A stretch of 5,122 nt of DNA from Dehalococcoidia bacterium (GTDB lineage: Bacteria > Chloroflexota > Dehalococcoidia > UBA2979). The stretch is taken from NCBI GenBank assembly GCA_030745285.1, contig JASLOV010000011.1, positions 1 to 5,122 on the forward strand. The letters are read 5' to 3'. A program made the translations under genes and the position numbers. The notes under the pieces were generated by a model. It was not told the DNA's origin and did no database searches. It saw nothing but the letters and a program-made list of their open reading frames with translations. Position 1 is the first letter of the stretch. Every line of letters starts with the position of its first letter. Below, in pieces: positions 4,781 to 5,122 of this stretch.

Positions 4781-5122
4781 TTAGCGGGCGAGCCCGACCG
4801 CCTCCGATTGCTCACGCAGGTTGTAGAGCTTCCACATCGCGTCCAGGTCCCGTTCATTGATCTCGCGCACGTACTGTTCGAGCGAGACCGCGCCGCGGAA
4901 GGGGTGGAGGCCGCGGTGTTCCCAGGCGTCGCCCGCGGTGCGCAGCGTCCACACTATGTCTTCGCGCATCGTCGCGAAGTCCCACCACAACTCCTCGACC
5001 TGGGTCGAGCGGTAATCGTGCTCATCGGGTCCGTGGTGAGCGCGCCGCTCCTCGATGCGGGCGCCGTCGCGCGCCAGTATCGCCCGCACCGCGTGCAGGT
5101 CCTCGCGCTCGCTGTCGCGCAG
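4781..5122 (-). CDS. DinB-like fold protein, C-terminal part only
   Basis: The frame is open to the right edge, giving 113 codons without a start; the GTG at 5089 lies inside the domain and is probably not the start. The visible part resembles the second half of DinB_2 proteins: a helix ending in ILARDGARIEE (15-25), a long helix VEELWWDFATMREDIVWTLRTA (42-63), the turn DAWEHRGLHPFRGAVSLEQYV (65-85), and the last helix REINERDLDAMWKLYNL. In typical members the last helix carries the metal ligands as HDLxH; here the matching stretch reads RDLDA (91-95), so both histidines are missing. It may be a non-metal member or bind differently. The N-terminal third lies outside the window. The gene could be cotranscribed with metF across 146 bp. 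The fold call is moderately sure; the function is unknown. Confidence 0.65.
   Translation of the reverse strand: MRDSEREDLHAVRAILARDGARIEERRAHHGPDEHDYRSTQVEELWWDFATMREDIVWTLRTAGDAWEHRGLHPFRGAVSLEQYVREINERDLDAMWKLYNLREQSEAVGLAR

Noticed and set aside
3843..4784. 313-codon open frame on the plus strand
   Set aside because: It is antisense to metF, low in complexity and rich in Arg, Gly and His, with no family features.

Overview
The window is a compact, GC-rich (about two thirds G+C by eye) bacterial chromosomal segment with short intergenic gaps and no mobile elements, CRISPR arrays or RNA genes that I can see. Protein style, the probably leaderless sufR start and the pairing of a SufR-type regulator with a NifS/IscS-type cysteine desulfurase would suit a Chloroflexota (Thermomicrobia-like) or actinobacterial genome. 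That placement is an inference from style only.

Layout, left to right. A DinB-fold protein on the minus strand (1-452) runs off the left edge close to its C-terminus. It lies directly downstream of a complete cysteine desulfurase gene (472-1704, minus). A 172-bp divergent intergenic region (1705-1876) follows, with four tandem GTCAG-type repeats, two inverted repeats and a good sigma70-type promoter. A SufR-like Fe-S-sensing winged-helix regulator (1877-2572, plus) comes next, then a 168-bp gap with its own promoter, two pairs of direct repeats and a dyad. An A-type Fe-S carrier (HesB/IscA/SufA/ErpA family; 2741-3166, plus) is closed by an 11-bp terminator-like hairpin. An EVE-domain protein (3315-3764, plus) follows. 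Convergent to it is metF, 5,10-methylenetetrahydrofolate reductase (3774-4634, minus; GTG start). Its 146-bp upstream region carries a second cluster of GTCAG repeats. The right edge holds the C-terminal part of a second, divergent DinB-like protein (4781-5122, minus).

How the genes work together. The centre is a small Fe-S cluster biogenesis locus. The desulfurase mobilises sulfur from cysteine, the A-type carrier delivers clusters to client proteins, and the SufR-like protein probably senses Fe-S status through its C-terminal cysteines and controls its own and neighbouring promoters. The scaffold (SufBCD or IscU) is not in the window. The EVE, metF and DinB-like genes have no obvious functional tie to Fe-S assembly and look like ordinary neighbours.

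I see no clearly new multi-gene system. The most interesting signals are regulatory. Two dyads bracket the sufR promoter, and a CTGAC-type tandem repeat family sits upstream of two separate minus-strand genes. Other points of note are an extra cysteine in the SufR sensor motif, an atypical cysteine-bearing tail on the A-type carrier, and loss of the metal-ligand histidines in the second DinB-like protein.
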